This document shows positions 1-9,509 of a stretch of 51,054 bases of DNA, one piece after another (the first letter of the stretch is position 1; every line of letters begins with the position of its first letter). The notes beneath the pieces were generated by a model. That model made no database searches, was not told where the DNA came from, and saw nothing but the letters and a program-made list of their open reading frames with translations. Origin of the DNA: Nitrospirales bacterium (GTDB lineage: Bacteria; Nitrospirota; Nitrospiria; Nitrospirales; UBA8639). The stretch covers positions 1 through 51,054 of the forward strand of contig BQIU01000023.1 in assembly GCA_021603905.1 (NCBI GenBank). The letters run 5' to 3'. A program made the position numbers and the translations under genes.

Positions 1-2
1 TA

Positions 3-1244
3 ATTGAGCTGGCCATGGAAACCAATCCTTCTCTGCTGGCGACCTGGGACCGGCTGAGGCAAGCCGAAGCCCTTCTTGTCCGGGAAGGGGCCAGTCGATT
101 TCCAGCATTAAACGGAAATATGAATGCCAGCAGAAGCCGCGATAATAATGATCTGGAAACCGACCGGTTTGCCCTTAGTCTCACCGTGGCCTATGAATTA
201 GATCTGTGGGGAAGAATTCGTGCGAACACCACGGCTGCTCATTTTGATGCCATGGCCAGTCACACCGATGTCAGAGCCGCGGGAATTACACTCTCAGGAG
301 AGATTGCGAAGACATGGTATAGCTTAATCGAACAGCGCGGCCAGCTCGACTTACTGGAACAGCAAATCACGACCAATAAAAAAGTTCTGCACCTCGTGAC
401 TTTACGGTTTCGCCAGGGTGTCGCCAGTGCAGCCGATGTGCTGCGTCAACGACAATTAATTGAACAGACGCAAGGCGAGACCAAGGATGTCATCGCGGGA
501 ATTGATGTGTTGAGTCATCAACTCGCCATTCTTCTCGGCCATCCGCCTCGAACACTCAATTTTCCAAAAAAAGATTTACTCATCACGCTTCCCCCTTTGC
601 CATACACCGGACTGCCTGCAGAGGTATTACAGCGACGGCCAGATGTGCTTGGAAATTTCTACAAGGTGCAGGCCGCTGATGCGCGCATCGCCGCAGCCAT
701 TGCCGAACGATTTCCCAGAATCGATCTGACCGGAGCTCTCGCCACCAATATCACGTCCACGCTCTCAGGTGGATCCTTTGCTGCAACACCGGCAGGCCTA
801 TTTTCGAGTTGGCTGGCCACCGTAGCCGCTCAGGTCGTCGCTCCCATTATCGATGCCGGTGCAAGAGCCGCAGAAGTCGATCGACAGGAGGCTATCCGCT
901 CAGAAGCCCTGAATAATTATGAGTCGACCGTTTTGCAAGCGATGCGGGAAGTCGAAGATGCCTTGATTCGTGAGACCCAACAACGAGAAAAGACTCTCAG
1001 CCTGGAACGTCAGCTTCAACTGGCAACACAGGTTATCGAACGATTACGGGGACGGTATGTTCAGGGAGCCACTGATTTCCTCGATGTGCTGAATGCCCTC
1101 ATTAGTCAACAAGGACTTGAACGAGAAATCCTCGCGGCAAGAAGAAATTTAATTGATTTTCGAGTCGATCTTGCCCGGGCCCTGGCTGGTGGATGGGAAT
1201 TGAATCAACCAGAACTTCGTGAACTCACTCCCTCTGCAGGCTAA
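3..1244 (+). CDS. RND efflux outer membrane factor (OprM/NodT-like), 5' truncated
   Basis: The frame is open to the left edge (codons from base 3, first ATG at 15), so the true start and any lipoprotein signal lie outside the window. The visible 413 residues show the outer membrane factor pattern: two homologous helical halves, an internal LQRRPDV motif near residue 208 (counting from the ATG) followed by an alanine-rich helix with ERFPRIDL, and the second-half signature RGRYVQGATDFLDVLNA. The family forms a trimeric channel through the outer membrane that docks on an RND pump. It is 31 nt upstream of the membrane fusion gene on the same strand, which supports one tripartite export operon. 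Substrate cannot be told from sequence. Confidence 0.9.
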   Translation: MELAMETNPSLLATWDRLRQAEALLVREGASRFPALNGNMNASRSRDNNDLETDRFALSLTVAYELDLWGRIRANTTAAHFDAMASHTDVRAAGITLSGEIAKTWYSLIEQRGQLDLLEQQITTNKKVLHLVTLRFRQGVASAADVLRQRQLIEQTQGETKDVIAGIDVLSHQLAILLGHPPRTLNFPKKDLLITLPPLPYTGLPAEVLQRRPDVLGNFYKVQAADARIAAAIAERFPRIDLTGALATNITSTLSGGSFAATPAGLFSSWLATVAAQVVAPIIDAGARAAEVDRQEAIRSEALNNYESTVLQAMREVEDALIRETQQREKTLSLERQLQLATQVIERLRGRYVQGATDFLDVLNALISQQGLEREILAARRNLIDFRVDLARALAGGWELNQPELRELTPSAG

Positions 1245-1275
1245 CACCGACGAACCAACGTACTAGAGAACCATC

Positions 1276-2505
1276 ATGCCACCAACACCATCCTCAAAAA
1301 ATCAGAGACTGCAGCTGGGCCTCAAGATCATCGTGCCCTTTGTGGTTCTTGCCCTCGCTGGCAGCTTTGCGTTTTCATTAGTGAAAAATACACCTCATCC
1401 ACAGCGTCAACCAAAATCGAAACAGGCACGTCTTGTCAACGCCATCGAGATATCCGTGACCACCCATCCTGTTATGATTGAAGCGTGGGGAGAAGTCCAA
1501 CCTGCCCGTCAAGTAACACTTCGACCACAAGTGAGTGGAGAAATTATGTCCGTCAGTCCTGAACTGGTGCCAGGAGGAAAATTCTCAAAAGGCGACACCA
1601 TCTTGCGCTTGCATCCTGCCGATTACATCCTCGCCCTTCGACAACGCGAAACGGATTTAGACAAAGCTCGTGCTGAATTTCTCCTTGAAGAGGGGAATCA
1701 GGTTGTGGCCAAGCAGGAATTTGAATTACTGGGCGAATCTATTACCGAACAAGAGAAATCGATGGTGCTTCGCCTACCGCAGTTACAATCAGCCAAGGCC
1801 AATGTCAATGCCGCGAAAGCCGCCGTGGCATCGGCAAAACTGGCCATATCACGTACCGTTTTGAGAGTCCCCTTTGATTCGACCGTGCTTCAGCGTCACG
1901 TCAATACCGGCTCGTACATCACCCCAACATCCGATATTGTCACGCTCGTCGGAACGAGAGAATACTGGGTCACGTTATCCGTTCCCATTGCTCAACTACG
2001 CTGGATACACTTCCCACGTACGTGGGGCGAAAATGGATCTTCCGTCAAACTCTATCATGACACCATCTGGGGAAAGACCGCATTTCGGACAGGCCAGGTT
2101 ATTCGGCTCTTAACAGACCTTGAGACGGAAGGACGAATGGCGCGTGTTCTCGTCGCGATCAACGACCCATTAAATCTCCACACGCAAATCCCTGGTGGTC
2201 CGGAAGTGATACTCGGCACGTATCTTCGAGCAGAAATTCAAGGACAAGATATGGCACAGGTCGCCAAAGTCGATCGGGATTGGATTCATGATCATGACAC
2301 CGTCTGGGTCCTCAACAACGAGAATACATTGGAAATTCGTACGGTCACCATCGTCTATCGAGGCCCAAGTTATGTGCTCATTTCTTCAGGTCTGCAACAT
2401 GGTGAACGTCTGATTGTGACGGATATTCCCGCGCCAGTCGAAGGCATGCCCTTACGCTTGCTTCCTCCGCCGCCTGTGCAAAAAGAGGCGACCCATGCAA
2501 CCTAA
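1276..2505 (+). CDS. RND efflux periplasmic membrane fusion protein (HlyD/AcrA-like)
   Basis: 409 residues with an N-terminal membrane anchor at about 18-36 and no lipobox cysteine. Residues about 72-90 carry the first lipoyl half (WGEVQPARQVTLRPQVSGEI), then comes a long coiled-coil hairpin rich in Q/E/K/A (about 120-190), the second lipoyl half (LRVPFDSTVLQRHVNTGSYI) and C-terminal beta-barrel segments. It would bridge pump and outer membrane channel in the periplasm. The 3' end overlaps the pump gene by 11 nt, indicating translational coupling. The ATG at 1276 follows a weak purine-rich stretch (AGAGAACC); no better start is visible. Confidence 0.93.
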   Translation: MPPTPSSKNQRLQLGLKIIVPFVVLALAGSFAFSLVKNTPHPQRQPKSKQARLVNAIEISVTTHPVMIEAWGEVQPARQVTLRPQVSGEIMSVSPELVPGGKFSKGDTILRLHPADYILALRQRETDLDKARAEFLLEEGNQVVAKQEFELLGESITEQEKSMVLRLPQLQSAKANVNAAKAAVASAKLAISRTVLRVPFDSTVLQRHVNTGSYITPTSDIVTLVGTREYWVTLSVPIAQLRWIHFPRTWGENGSSVKLYHDTIWGKTAFRTGQVIRLLTDLETEGRMARVLVAINDPLNLHTQIPGGPEVILGTYLRAEIQGQDMAQVAKVDRDWIHDHDTVWVLNNENTLEIRTVTIVYRGPSYVLISSGLQHGERLIVTDIPAPVEGMPLRLLPPPPVQKEATHAT

Positions 2506-5500
2506 GACATCGAGTTCTCGTCATCCCATGAACGTCGGCCCCTTGGCCTGGATGGTTCATAATCGCATCACACCCAACCTGTTCATGCTGTGCTTATTAT
2601 TGGGTGGACTGTTTATGGCGACGCAAATCAAACAGGAAGTGTTTCCGGAATTTGAAGAAGATACGGTCACCGTCCTCGTTCCCTTTCCGGGAGCTAGTCC
2701 GCAAGAGGTGGAAGAGGGAATCATTTTGGCCATTGAAGAAGCCGTTCGAAATCTCGACGGAGTTGAAGAAGTCGTGTCAACGGCATCAGAAGATCAAGCC
2801 TCGGTCGTGGTGGAACTGCAGGGAGATTCAAATTATCAAAAAACCTATCAGGATATCCAACAAGCCATTGGACGGATTATCACCTTCCCGGAAGATGCCG
2901 AAGAGCCGCAGTTCACCCTGGACACTCGTCGACGTGAAGTGATCAACCTCCAGTTATTCGGGGATGTCTCCGAATGGGATATACGTGAAGCCGCCGAAGA
3001 GGTTCGCGACCGCCTGCTTCAAGAACCTGAAATAACACAAGTCGACTTACTCGGGGCTCGTGCTTATGAAATTCACATTGAAATTTCACAAGAAGATCTG
3101 AGAGCCTACGGTTTAACGTTAGAGCAAATTGCACAAATTATTTCAGCAACGGCGCTCGATCGATCCGGAGGTAGCGTTGATACCTCAAGCGGAGAAATCT
3201 TACTTCGCGTTCAAGAACGGCGCGATTGGGCTTCCGAATTTGGAACCATTCCGATCATCGCCAATCAAGCCGGCACCCTCCTGCGACTCAGCGACATCGC
3301 CATGGTCTCCGAAGGATTTGAAGAAAGTGAAATCTATGCCACCTACGATGGCCAACGTGCGATAGGAATCGGAATCTTTCGGGTCGGCGATCAAACACCC
3401 ATTGCCGTGGCGAACAAAGTTCGATCGGCGATGAACCTGATCATCGAAGATCTTCCTCCAACGATTCAGTATGCCGTTCAAAAGGACCGGTCAGAAATCT
3501 ATCAACAACGACTGACCCTCCTCCTCAAAAATGGCTTTCTAGGATTACTGTTTGTATTGGCGGTTCTCACATTATTCCTTGAGTATAAACTGGCCTTCTG
3601 GGTCACGGTCGGAATTCCCACATCATTCCTGGGTGCCCTATTGTTCCTCCCGATGCTCTCGGTTTCGATTAATATGATTTCGCTATTCGCGATAATCATC
3701 GGCCTGGGAATCGTGGTGGATGATGCCATTATTGCCGGGGAAAACATCTACGAATATCGGGAACGTGGACATAGTCTTATTGAAGCGGCGATTCAAGGCG
3801 CACGCGACATTGCACTCCCTATTAGCTTTAGTATCCTCACCAATATTGTGGCGTTTCTTCCACTCATGTTTGTACCCGGAGCCTTTGGGAAAATCTGGGC
3901 GGTCATCCCCGCAGTGGTGTCGACTGCCTTTATTATTTCTTGGGTTGAAGCGCTATTTATTCTTCCCTCACACTTAGCCCATGGAAGTACGAACCCAAGC
4001 AACAGGCTCGGGAATGGACTCCATCATTTCCAACAACAATTCAGCCAAACATTTACCCGTTTCATTGAAGGCACATACGGACCGTTTCTGCGTCGCGCGA
4101 TTCACAATCGATATCTCAGTGTCTCCCTGGGCATTGCGGTGTTTATCGTTGTTCTCGCGTATCCCATTAGCGGACGGATGGGATTTATTTTAATGCCGAA
4201 AGTTGAAGCAGACTTTGCAAATGCCACCGCCGTCGTACCATTCGGTAGTCCTTCTCATGAAATACAACGGGTTCGAGATACGCTTGTGCATTCCGCCCAG
4301 GAGGTCATTCGAAACCACAAAGGACAAGACGTCGCAACAGGCATCTTTACCTTAGTTCAAAAAAATATAATCGAAGTCCAAGTCTATTTACCGCCACCCG
4401 ATGCCCGACCGCTCAGTACCAATACTGTCACGCAATTGTGGAGAGAGAATACGCCAGATATTGCCGGCGTCGAATACGTTCGTTTTGAGTCTGATAGTGG
4501 AGGGCCAGGTCGAGGGCCTTCGATTAGTGTTGAACTGAGCCATCGAGACATTGACAAGCTCGATCTGGCCAGCGGTCACCTGGCTGAACGCCTTAGTGAA
4601 TTTTCAAGCGTGAAAGATGTTGATGACGGGTATTCTCCAGGCAAACCTCAGCTTAATTTTCAAATTAACGAAGAAGCAAGAAGCTTGGGTCTCACGGCTC
4701 AAGAAATTGGGAGGCAAGTTCGTCATGCCTTTTACGGCTCTCAGGCTCTTCGACAACAGCGGGGACGTAACGAAATTAAAGTGCTCGTTCGATTGCCTCA
4801 GTCAGAACGGACGAGCGAATATCATGTCGAAAATCTGATTATCCGAACGCCCGCAGGTCGCGAAGTTCCCTTATATCAGGTCGCCACGGTCGTGAAAGAT
4901 CGAGCGTTTCGAGAAATTACTCGCCGGGATGGACATCGCACGGTCACGGTCACCGCTAACATTCAGCCAATCAAAGAAACCAATCTCGTCTTGAACACGC
5001 TGAAGAAAGAAATTCTTCCTCAGCTACTCAAAGAGTACCCAGGACTTAATTACAGCTTTGAGGGCCGACGAGCAGATTTACGGGATGCCCTGAATAGTTT
5101 TCTCTATAGCACCACCCTTGCTCTCATCATTATCTACGTTATGCTAGCCATTCCATTTCGTAGCTATGTTCAGCCAGCGATTGTCATGATGGCCATTCCA
5201 TTCGGGTTGGTTGGAGCCGTCATTGGACATATGCTGATGGGATATAGCATCAGCATTATTAGCATGATGGGCATTATTGCGCTCATGGGAGTCGTGGTGA
5301 ATGACTCGCTCATTATGATTGACTACGCGAACATTAAGCGACAAGAAGGGGTGAGTCCTATCAAGGCCATCAGTCAAGCAGGCATTCGGCGATTTCGTCC
5401 TATCCTTCTGACTACCTTAAGTACCTTTGGCGGGCTGGCCCCAATGATTTTTGAGACTTCTCGCCAAGCAAGATTTATGATACCGATGGCGATTTCGCTT

Positions 5501-5668
5501 GGATTTGGGATACTGTTTTCCACAGCCATTTTGCTGATTTTGATACCGTGCCTGTATTTGATCGTTGAAGATGTCAAGAATCTCTACGTGAAAAACGATC
5601 AAGCCCAACTTGAACCGGAACAGAGTGAATTTGAACCGCAAGCCAAACCCAGTGAAACTCTAGGTTAA
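2495..5668 (+). CDS. RND family efflux pump inner membrane subunit (HAE/AcrB-like)
   Basis: 1057 residues, the normal length for an AcrB/MdtF-type transporter. Twelve membrane segments occur in the usual 1+5 / 1+5 arrangement with two large periplasmic loops. The porter-domain start QEVFPEFEEDTVTV is followed by PGASPQEVEEGI. The proton relay pair in TM4 is visible as D409-D410 in GLGIVVDDAIIAGENIYE, matching the conserved AcrB aspartates; the equivalent TM10 stretch reads GVVVNDSLIMIDY. The start at 2495 overlaps the upstream gene; an in-frame ATG at 2528 is an alternative. The charged glutamate-rich tail after residue 1030 is cytoplasmic. Substrates are unknown; drug, metal or lipid export all remain possible, although the D-D relay favours the hydrophobe/drug branch. 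Confidence 0.95.
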   Translation: MQPKTSSSRHPMNVGPLAWMVHNRITPNLFMLCLLLGGLFMATQIKQEVFPEFEEDTVTVLVPFPGASPQEVEEGIILAIEEAVRNLDGVEEVVSTASEDQASVVVELQGDSNYQKTYQDIQQAIGRIITFPEDAEEPQFTLDTRRREVINLQLFGDVSEWDIREAAEEVRDRLLQEPEITQVDLLGARAYEIHIEISQEDLRAYGLTLEQIAQIISATALDRSGGSVDTSSGEILLRVQERRDWASEFGTIPIIANQAGTLLRLSDIAMVSEGFEESEIYATYDGQRAIGIGIFRVGDQTPIAVANKVRSAMNLIIEDLPPTIQYAVQKDRSEIYQQRLTLLLKNGFLGLLFVLAVLTLFLEYKLAFWVTVGIPTSFLGALLFLPMLSVSINMISLFAIIIGLGIVVDDAIIAGENIYEYRERGHSLIEAAIQGARDIALPISFSILTNIVAFLPLMFVPGAFGKIWAVIPAVVSTAFIISWVEALFILPSHLAHGSTNPSNRLGNGLHHFQQQFSQTFTRFIEGTYGPFLRRAIHNRYLSVSLGIAVFIVVLAYPISGRMGFILMPKVEADFANATAVVPFGSPSHEIQRVRDTLVHSAQEVIRNHKGQDVATGIFTLVQKNIIEVQVYLPPPDARPLSTNTVTQLWRENTPDIAGVEYVRFESDSGGPGRGPSISVELSHRDIDKLDLASGHLAERLSEFSSVKDVDDGYSPGKPQLNFQINEEARSLGLTAQEIGRQVRHAFYGSQALRQQRGRNEIKVLVRLPQSERTSEYHVENLIIRTPAGREVPLYQVATVVKDRAFREITRRDGHRTVTVTANIQPIKETNLVLNTLKKEILPQLLKEYPGLNYSFEGRRADLRDALNSFLYSTTLALIIIYVMLAIPFRSYVQPAIVMMAIPFGLVGAVIGHMLMGYSISIISMMGIIALMGVVVNDSLIMIDYANIKRQEGVSPIKAISQAGIRRFRPILLTTLSTFGGLAPMIFETSRQARFMIPMAISLGFGILFSTAILLILIPCLYLIVEDVKNLYVKNDQAQLEPEQSEFEPQAKPSETLG

Positions 5669-6394
5669 ACGTGCTCATCTTCATTATGTGCCATTGATGT
5701 CTATACTCACAGGAAAGTACGTGAGATAGTTAGGAGTGCTTGGACTGCATATCGAAATACTGAAGTCGGGTAGTAACGGCATAGCATCCAGACCGCCTGA
5801 ACTCAAGACTAAAATTCCCATCAGTCAATTCCCAAAACCTGAACTTATCTTCATTACCGTCCTCTCCTCACATTCAATCCTCACAGGAACTTCGGCAAAC
5901 AAAGTGAGCGATTCACTGGAAGAAGAGTTTCTCACCACATCATTCCTTGTTAGAAAAATCGCGTCGCCAAGAAACAACCATTTCCTCCCGACTCGCTGAA
6001 TGCCGTCCTGAACATTGAGGTGTTATCTGAACAGATACACGTTGTATCTATTTTTGATTACTTCCCTCTCAGACCACCAATATCTTACTTAACTTCTCTC
6101 ACACCCTTTTCTCCACACGTCTGCCGTAATAGCTGAATATCATGTCTATTTTTCTCAAATTGTCGTGTGCAAGGAATTTCATTTCTACTTTGGCATTCTA
6201 ATTGCTGTTGGAAGAACTCGATCATGACAATCGAGTACGAGCTCATTCCCAAACATCAAACGGGTTTGGAGTAAAAAAGAGTTGCTCACAAGGAAAAAGA
6301 AGGAAGGAGGAAAGCAATGTCAATGGCACAATAAAACAACGCAAATCAACAGACGTTCACTTCGCATTCACTATTGTTAAAAAGAGGGATTCAC
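5669..6394. other. Long intergenic stretch after the RND operon
   Basis: About 725 nt without a convincing intact gene. It contains the possible RND-like coding fragment listed separately, AT-rich sequence from about 6030 to 6200, and the ribosome binding site AGAGGGA at about 6384-6390 that serves the next gene. No clear intrinsic terminator was found behind the pump gene. Confidence 0.6.
5811..5999 (+). pseudogene. Possible decayed fragment of an RND pump N-terminal porter domain
   Basis: In one frame the translation reads KIPISQFPKPELIFITV, then TGTSANKVSDSLEEEF and VRKIASPRNN. This resembles the segment just after TM1 in AcrB-type pumps, where a P-V/I-S/A-Q-F/Y-P motif, a V-T-V beta strand, a P-G-A/T-S-A motif and an E-x-x-V/L helix occur in the same order and spacing. 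No TM1 precedes it and the frame stops shortly after, so it cannot be functional. It lies 140 nt downstream of an intact RND gene. The match was made by eye and could be chance. Confidence 0.3.
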
Positions 6395-7357
6395 ATGAAA
6401 CACAAAATGGTCGCGATCTTGACGCTTCTCCTATTGACGTCTTCCCATTTGACCGCATGGGCTCATAGTCCTAACGACACCACGGGGGACAAACTGAAAT
6501 CGTTAGTGGGTGATTCGAGTCTCATCGTGTACGGTCAAGTCGTTGATATTCTATATCGAAACTCTGAACCGACCAAAGAGCAACCCAAAGGCGTTCCGCA
6601 TACGTTCGTCACATACCAGATCATGGAAACGGTACGAGGCAAGGCACCTGACGAACGACTGACGTTGCGCATTCCTGGTGGTTCTGATGGACAAGGCGGT
6701 ATTTATCTCGTCACGTCCGCACCGGCCTTTGCACGTGGACAAACCGATGTGCTGTTCGTCAAAGGTGGAAAGGACACAGATTGTCCGCTTGTCGAATGCG
6801 TAGAAGGTCGCTTTCGAGTGCATGAAAATCAGGTCTTCAATGCGTGGGGCGTGCCGGTCATCGATGTGCGAAAGTCGTTGCGCATCGGAGGACAACCCCG
6901 TTTTGATCTGAACGTCATGGAAATTCCCCAGCCATCCTTCGAGACCTTGCTCCAACGGCCTGAGATACGAAAACATGTTGATTCATTACAACGATCCACT
7001 TCTCACAGCATGAAAGAGCTCAAAGCTCAATATGAACGAGAAGCTCCCAAATACTCTGTCGTCAAGTATGGCGTACAAATGGATCCGTCTCGAAAAGATT
7101 TGACTGAAGGTTCTGAAGCCCTGCCCATTGACACCTACGAAAAGCCGCTCACGCTCAACCTCTTTCTGCAAGGCATTAGCGAATGGAGCGAACGAGTTGG
7201 AGAACCGCAGGTGTCAATCAACATCATGAATTTAAAAGAACGATTTATGGTTCCCGACCCACGGCTCATGCCGCTCGAAGCCTCACGATCACTCACAAAT
7301 AAAACCAGCAATGAAGAACGCTACGATGTCCGTGCCAAAGAGGAGGAACAACAATAA
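6395..7357 (+). CDS. Secreted protein of unknown function, upstream partner of a zinc protease
   Basis: 320 residues from the ATG at 6395, chosen because AGAGGGA sits just before it and it opens directly into a signal peptide (MKHKMVAILTLLLLTSSHL, with a likely cut after TAWA). An upstream in-frame ATG at 6374 has no better ribosome site. The mature part contains a beta-rich domain with VYGQVVDI and TVRGKAPDERLTLRIPGG, which resembles exported domains that accompany matrixin-like proteases, and two cysteines in DCPLVEC (about residues 135-140). The C-terminus is highly charged (EERYDVRAKEEEQQ). The stop overlaps the start of the following protease gene by one base, so the two are surely co-translated. 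A role as inhibitor, propeptide-like chaperone or co-secreted partner is inference only. Confidence 0.75.
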   Translation: MKHKMVAILTLLLLTSSHLTAWAHSPNDTTGDKLKSLVGDSSLIVYGQVVDILYRNSEPTKEQPKGVPHTFVTYQIMETVRGKAPDERLTLRIPGGSDGQGGIYLVTSAPAFARGQTDVLFVKGGKDTDCPLVECVEGRFRVHENQVFNAWGVPVIDVRKSLRIGGQPRFDLNVMEIPQPSFETLLQRPEIRKHVDSLQRSTSHSMKELKAQYEREAPKYSVVKYGVQMDPSRKDLTEGSEALPIDTYEKPLTLNLFLQGISEWSERVGEPQVSINIMNLKERFMVPDPRLMPLEASRSLTNKTSNEERYDVRAKEEEQQ

Positions 7358-8460
7358 TGACGATCACTAAAAAATATATGCTCACGCTAGCAATTATGGC
7401 CATCTGTTCGAATTCGGCATTCGCCGCATCGTGGTTGGAATGTAATGGCGACAGCGGCAAGAAAATTCGTTGGGGTGGAAATTCCACCTCGGCAAGAATC
7501 AACACCGGGAGTTTCCCTTCAGGAAGTGTCTTGCAAGCCGCGCAACGAGGGATCAATATCACCAACACCAATCCCTCGCCTTTTAACATTAATCATTCAA
7601 CCGAAACAGGCGGAGTCGGAAGCGGCAATGGACAAAACGAGGTCTGGGCCGAAAGCATTTCCCCCCCGGGAGAGGCACGCATGCGCTATCACTGCTATTG
7701 GGCATTCGGATGGCATTACGGGCTTGACGAAGTCGATATCGTGCTCGACTCCACCGGACGCTCCTGGACCACGTCACAGAACAAAAATTCAAACTTTGCA
7801 TATACCGGGTCCAACCGACCAATCGATGCCGTGATCGTGCACGAAGCCGGTCACTATCTGGGACTGATGCACGTCAACTGGGAATACAACGTCATGGGAG
7901 ATTCCTGGCGTCACCATCACACCAACGGCAATACAGCCAAAACATACTTTGGCGAAGATGCCTCTCATGGCGCACGAGTCCTCTATGGCTCACAAGGTTC
8001 AAATTTTAACGATGTGTCGGCCTCACACTGGCGGCGGACCGGCGCCAGCGGTGAATATTCAAGCCATGGTCGCGTGCGCGTACGAAACAGTGCGAACACC
8101 GGCACCTTGCAGGGAATCACCATCGCCGGCGAACCCGGATATCGCGTGACGCGAGGCAATACCGTACGACCAGAATTTACGATTGAAAATAACGGCAAAC
8201 AGACTCATTCGAACGTCACCTACGGGATTTACATTTCCACCAATGACTATATCAGCTACGGTGATACACGCATTGGTGGCGGGTCGTTTGGTTCGATCCA
8301 TCCTGCTGATGTGTACACCACAACAGTTCCGGTGATCATTCCCAATTATCTCAATGCCGGTCAAAATTACTGGCTGGGAATTATTGTCGATGAAGACAAC
8401 GACATTAGTGAAGTGAGTGGTTCAAACAACCGCGCCTACATCCCGGTTCGAGTTCAATAA
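7357..8460 (+). CDS. Secreted metzincin-type zinc metalloprotease with C-terminal CARDB-like domain
   Basis: 367 residues. Signal peptide at 1-24 (cleavage after AFA). The catalytic site HEAGHYLGLMH at 162-172 fits HExxHxxGxxH, and M180 in YNVMGDS provides the Met-turn, placing it among metzincins (matrixin/M10-like). A tryptophan- and glycine-rich stretch (WAFGWHYGLDEVDIVL) precedes the site, as expected for the beta-sheet edge of this fold. The C-terminal ~110 residues (RPEFTIENNGKQTHSNVTYG ... ISEVSGSNNRAYIPVRV) look like a CARDB/immunoglobulin-like domain. No prodomain cysteine switch is evident. It is coupled to the preceding secreted gene (TAATG overlap). An extracellular or periplasmic proteolytic role is likely; the substrate is unknown. 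Confidence 0.88.
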   Translation: MTITKKYMLTLAIMAICSNSAFAASWLECNGDSGKKIRWGGNSTSARINTGSFPSGSVLQAAQRGINITNTNPSPFNINHSTETGGVGSGNGQNEVWAESISPPGEARMRYHCYWAFGWHYGLDEVDIVLDSTGRSWTTSQNKNSNFAYTGSNRPIDAVIVHEAGHYLGLMHVNWEYNVMGDSWRHHHTNGNTAKTYFGEDASHGARVLYGSQGSNFNDVSASHWRRTGASGEYSSHGRVRVRNSANTGTLQGITIAGEPGYRVTRGNTVRPEFTIENNGKQTHSNVTYGIYISTNDYISYGDTRIGGGSFGSIHPADVYTTTVPVIIPNYLNAGQNYWLGIIVDEDNDISEVSGSNNRAYIPVRVQ

Positions 8461-8486
8461 GACCAAATTATTAAGCGCAAGACGGA

Positions 8487-8509
8487 GCCCTGGCGAAAAA
8501 AGCCAGGGC
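8487..8509 (+). terminator. Strong hairpin behind the protease gene
   Basis: Perfect 8-bp stem GCCCTGGC (8487-8494) and GCCAGGGC (8502-8509) with a 7-nt A-rich loop, starting 27 nt after the protease stop codon. There is no T-tract on the plus strand, so it may be an mRNA 3' stabiliser or a Rho-assisted end rather than a classic intrinsic terminator. Confidence 0.55.
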
Positions 8510-8630
8510 CCGCCATCTATCGTGAATACAAATCCTTCACTCCTGGATTCACTTAGGTTCATGGACCGATTTTTTATCCAGAGCACCCTCCAAAAACTTT
8601 ACCTTCTAAAGCAGTGATGTACACTAGAGC

Positions 8631-9509
8631 ATGCTCTGGTTAAGTTTTGCCCTTCTTGCCGCGCTCTCCGAATCATTAAAGGATCTCTTCAGTAAGCAAG
8701 GACTCCACTACACTCAACCTCATGTCGCAGCATTGGCTGCCAGTGCCTTCGCTTTTCCGATCCTCCTGTGCTTCTTTTTCTTAACGAGTGAGCTTCCGGT
8801 TATCGGCCCACGTTATTGGGAAGCCCTACTGTTCGGCGGAATACTGAATGTGCTGGCCTTTATACAATTTATGCGGGCACTCCAAGCCTCAGACTTGTCA
8901 TTGACAATTCCCTTCATCACTTTCACACCAATCTTTTTGCTTTTTACCTCACCTTGGATCGTTGGAGAATTTCCCGGCTTCCTAGGTTTTCTTGGAATTC
9001 TGCTGATCGTCGGCGGGTCGTACATCCTTTCCATTCAAGACGCACGTATGAGCTTGCTCGATCCGTTTCTTGCGATGTTAAAAGAGTCAGGGCCCAGAAG
9101 AATGCTCTCGGTCGCGGCCATCTATAGTCTCACGTCAAATTTTGACAAAATCGGAGTCCAACATTCGTCTCCCATCTTCTGGAGTCTTTCGATCAATGTG
9201 TTTATGGTCGTGAGCTTGTTCTCTATATTTTTGATCATTCGCACCCCCAAAATCGACCACGACCAACCATGCAAGATTTCCATTTTGATGTTTATCGGAC
9301 TTTTTAGTGCCGCCACGCTGATCGCTCACAACATGGCGCTGAGCCTTGCCAGTGTTCCCTCTGTCATCGCGATCAAACGCACAAGTGCGCTGTTTGCCAT
9401 TCTATGGGCCTTTTTAGTTTTACGAGAAGCCAACATACGCCAGCGATTCATCGGCGCTACATTGATGGTAATAGGCATTGGACTCGTGGCACTAGATGAA
9501 ACGGAGTGA
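8631..9509 (+). CDS. EamA/DMT-superfamily transporter
   Basis: 292 residues consisting almost entirely of about ten hydrophobic segments in two EamA repeats. The N-terminal SFALLAALSESLKDLFSKQG and the C-terminal repeat ending SVIAIKRTSALFAILWAF and RFIGATLMVIGIGLVAL are typical of drug/metabolite transporters. The substrate cannot be assigned. The ATG at 8631 has no strong ribosome site. Its 3' 346 bp and the next ~80 bp are present a second time immediately downstream (see the duplication). Confidence 0.85.
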   Translation: MLWLSFALLAALSESLKDLFSKQGLHYTQPHVAALAASAFAFPILLCFFFLTSELPVIGPRYWEALLFGGILNVLAFIQFMRALQASDLSLTIPFITFTPIFLLFTSPWIVGEFPGFLGFLGILLIVGGSYILSIQDARMSLLDPFLAMLKESGPRRMLSVAAIYSLTSNFDKIGVQHSSPIFWSLSINVFMVVSLFSIFLIIRTPKIDHDQPCKISILMFIGLFSAATLIAHNMALSLASVPSVIAIKRTSALFAILWAFLVLREANIRQRFIGATLMVIGIGLVALDETE

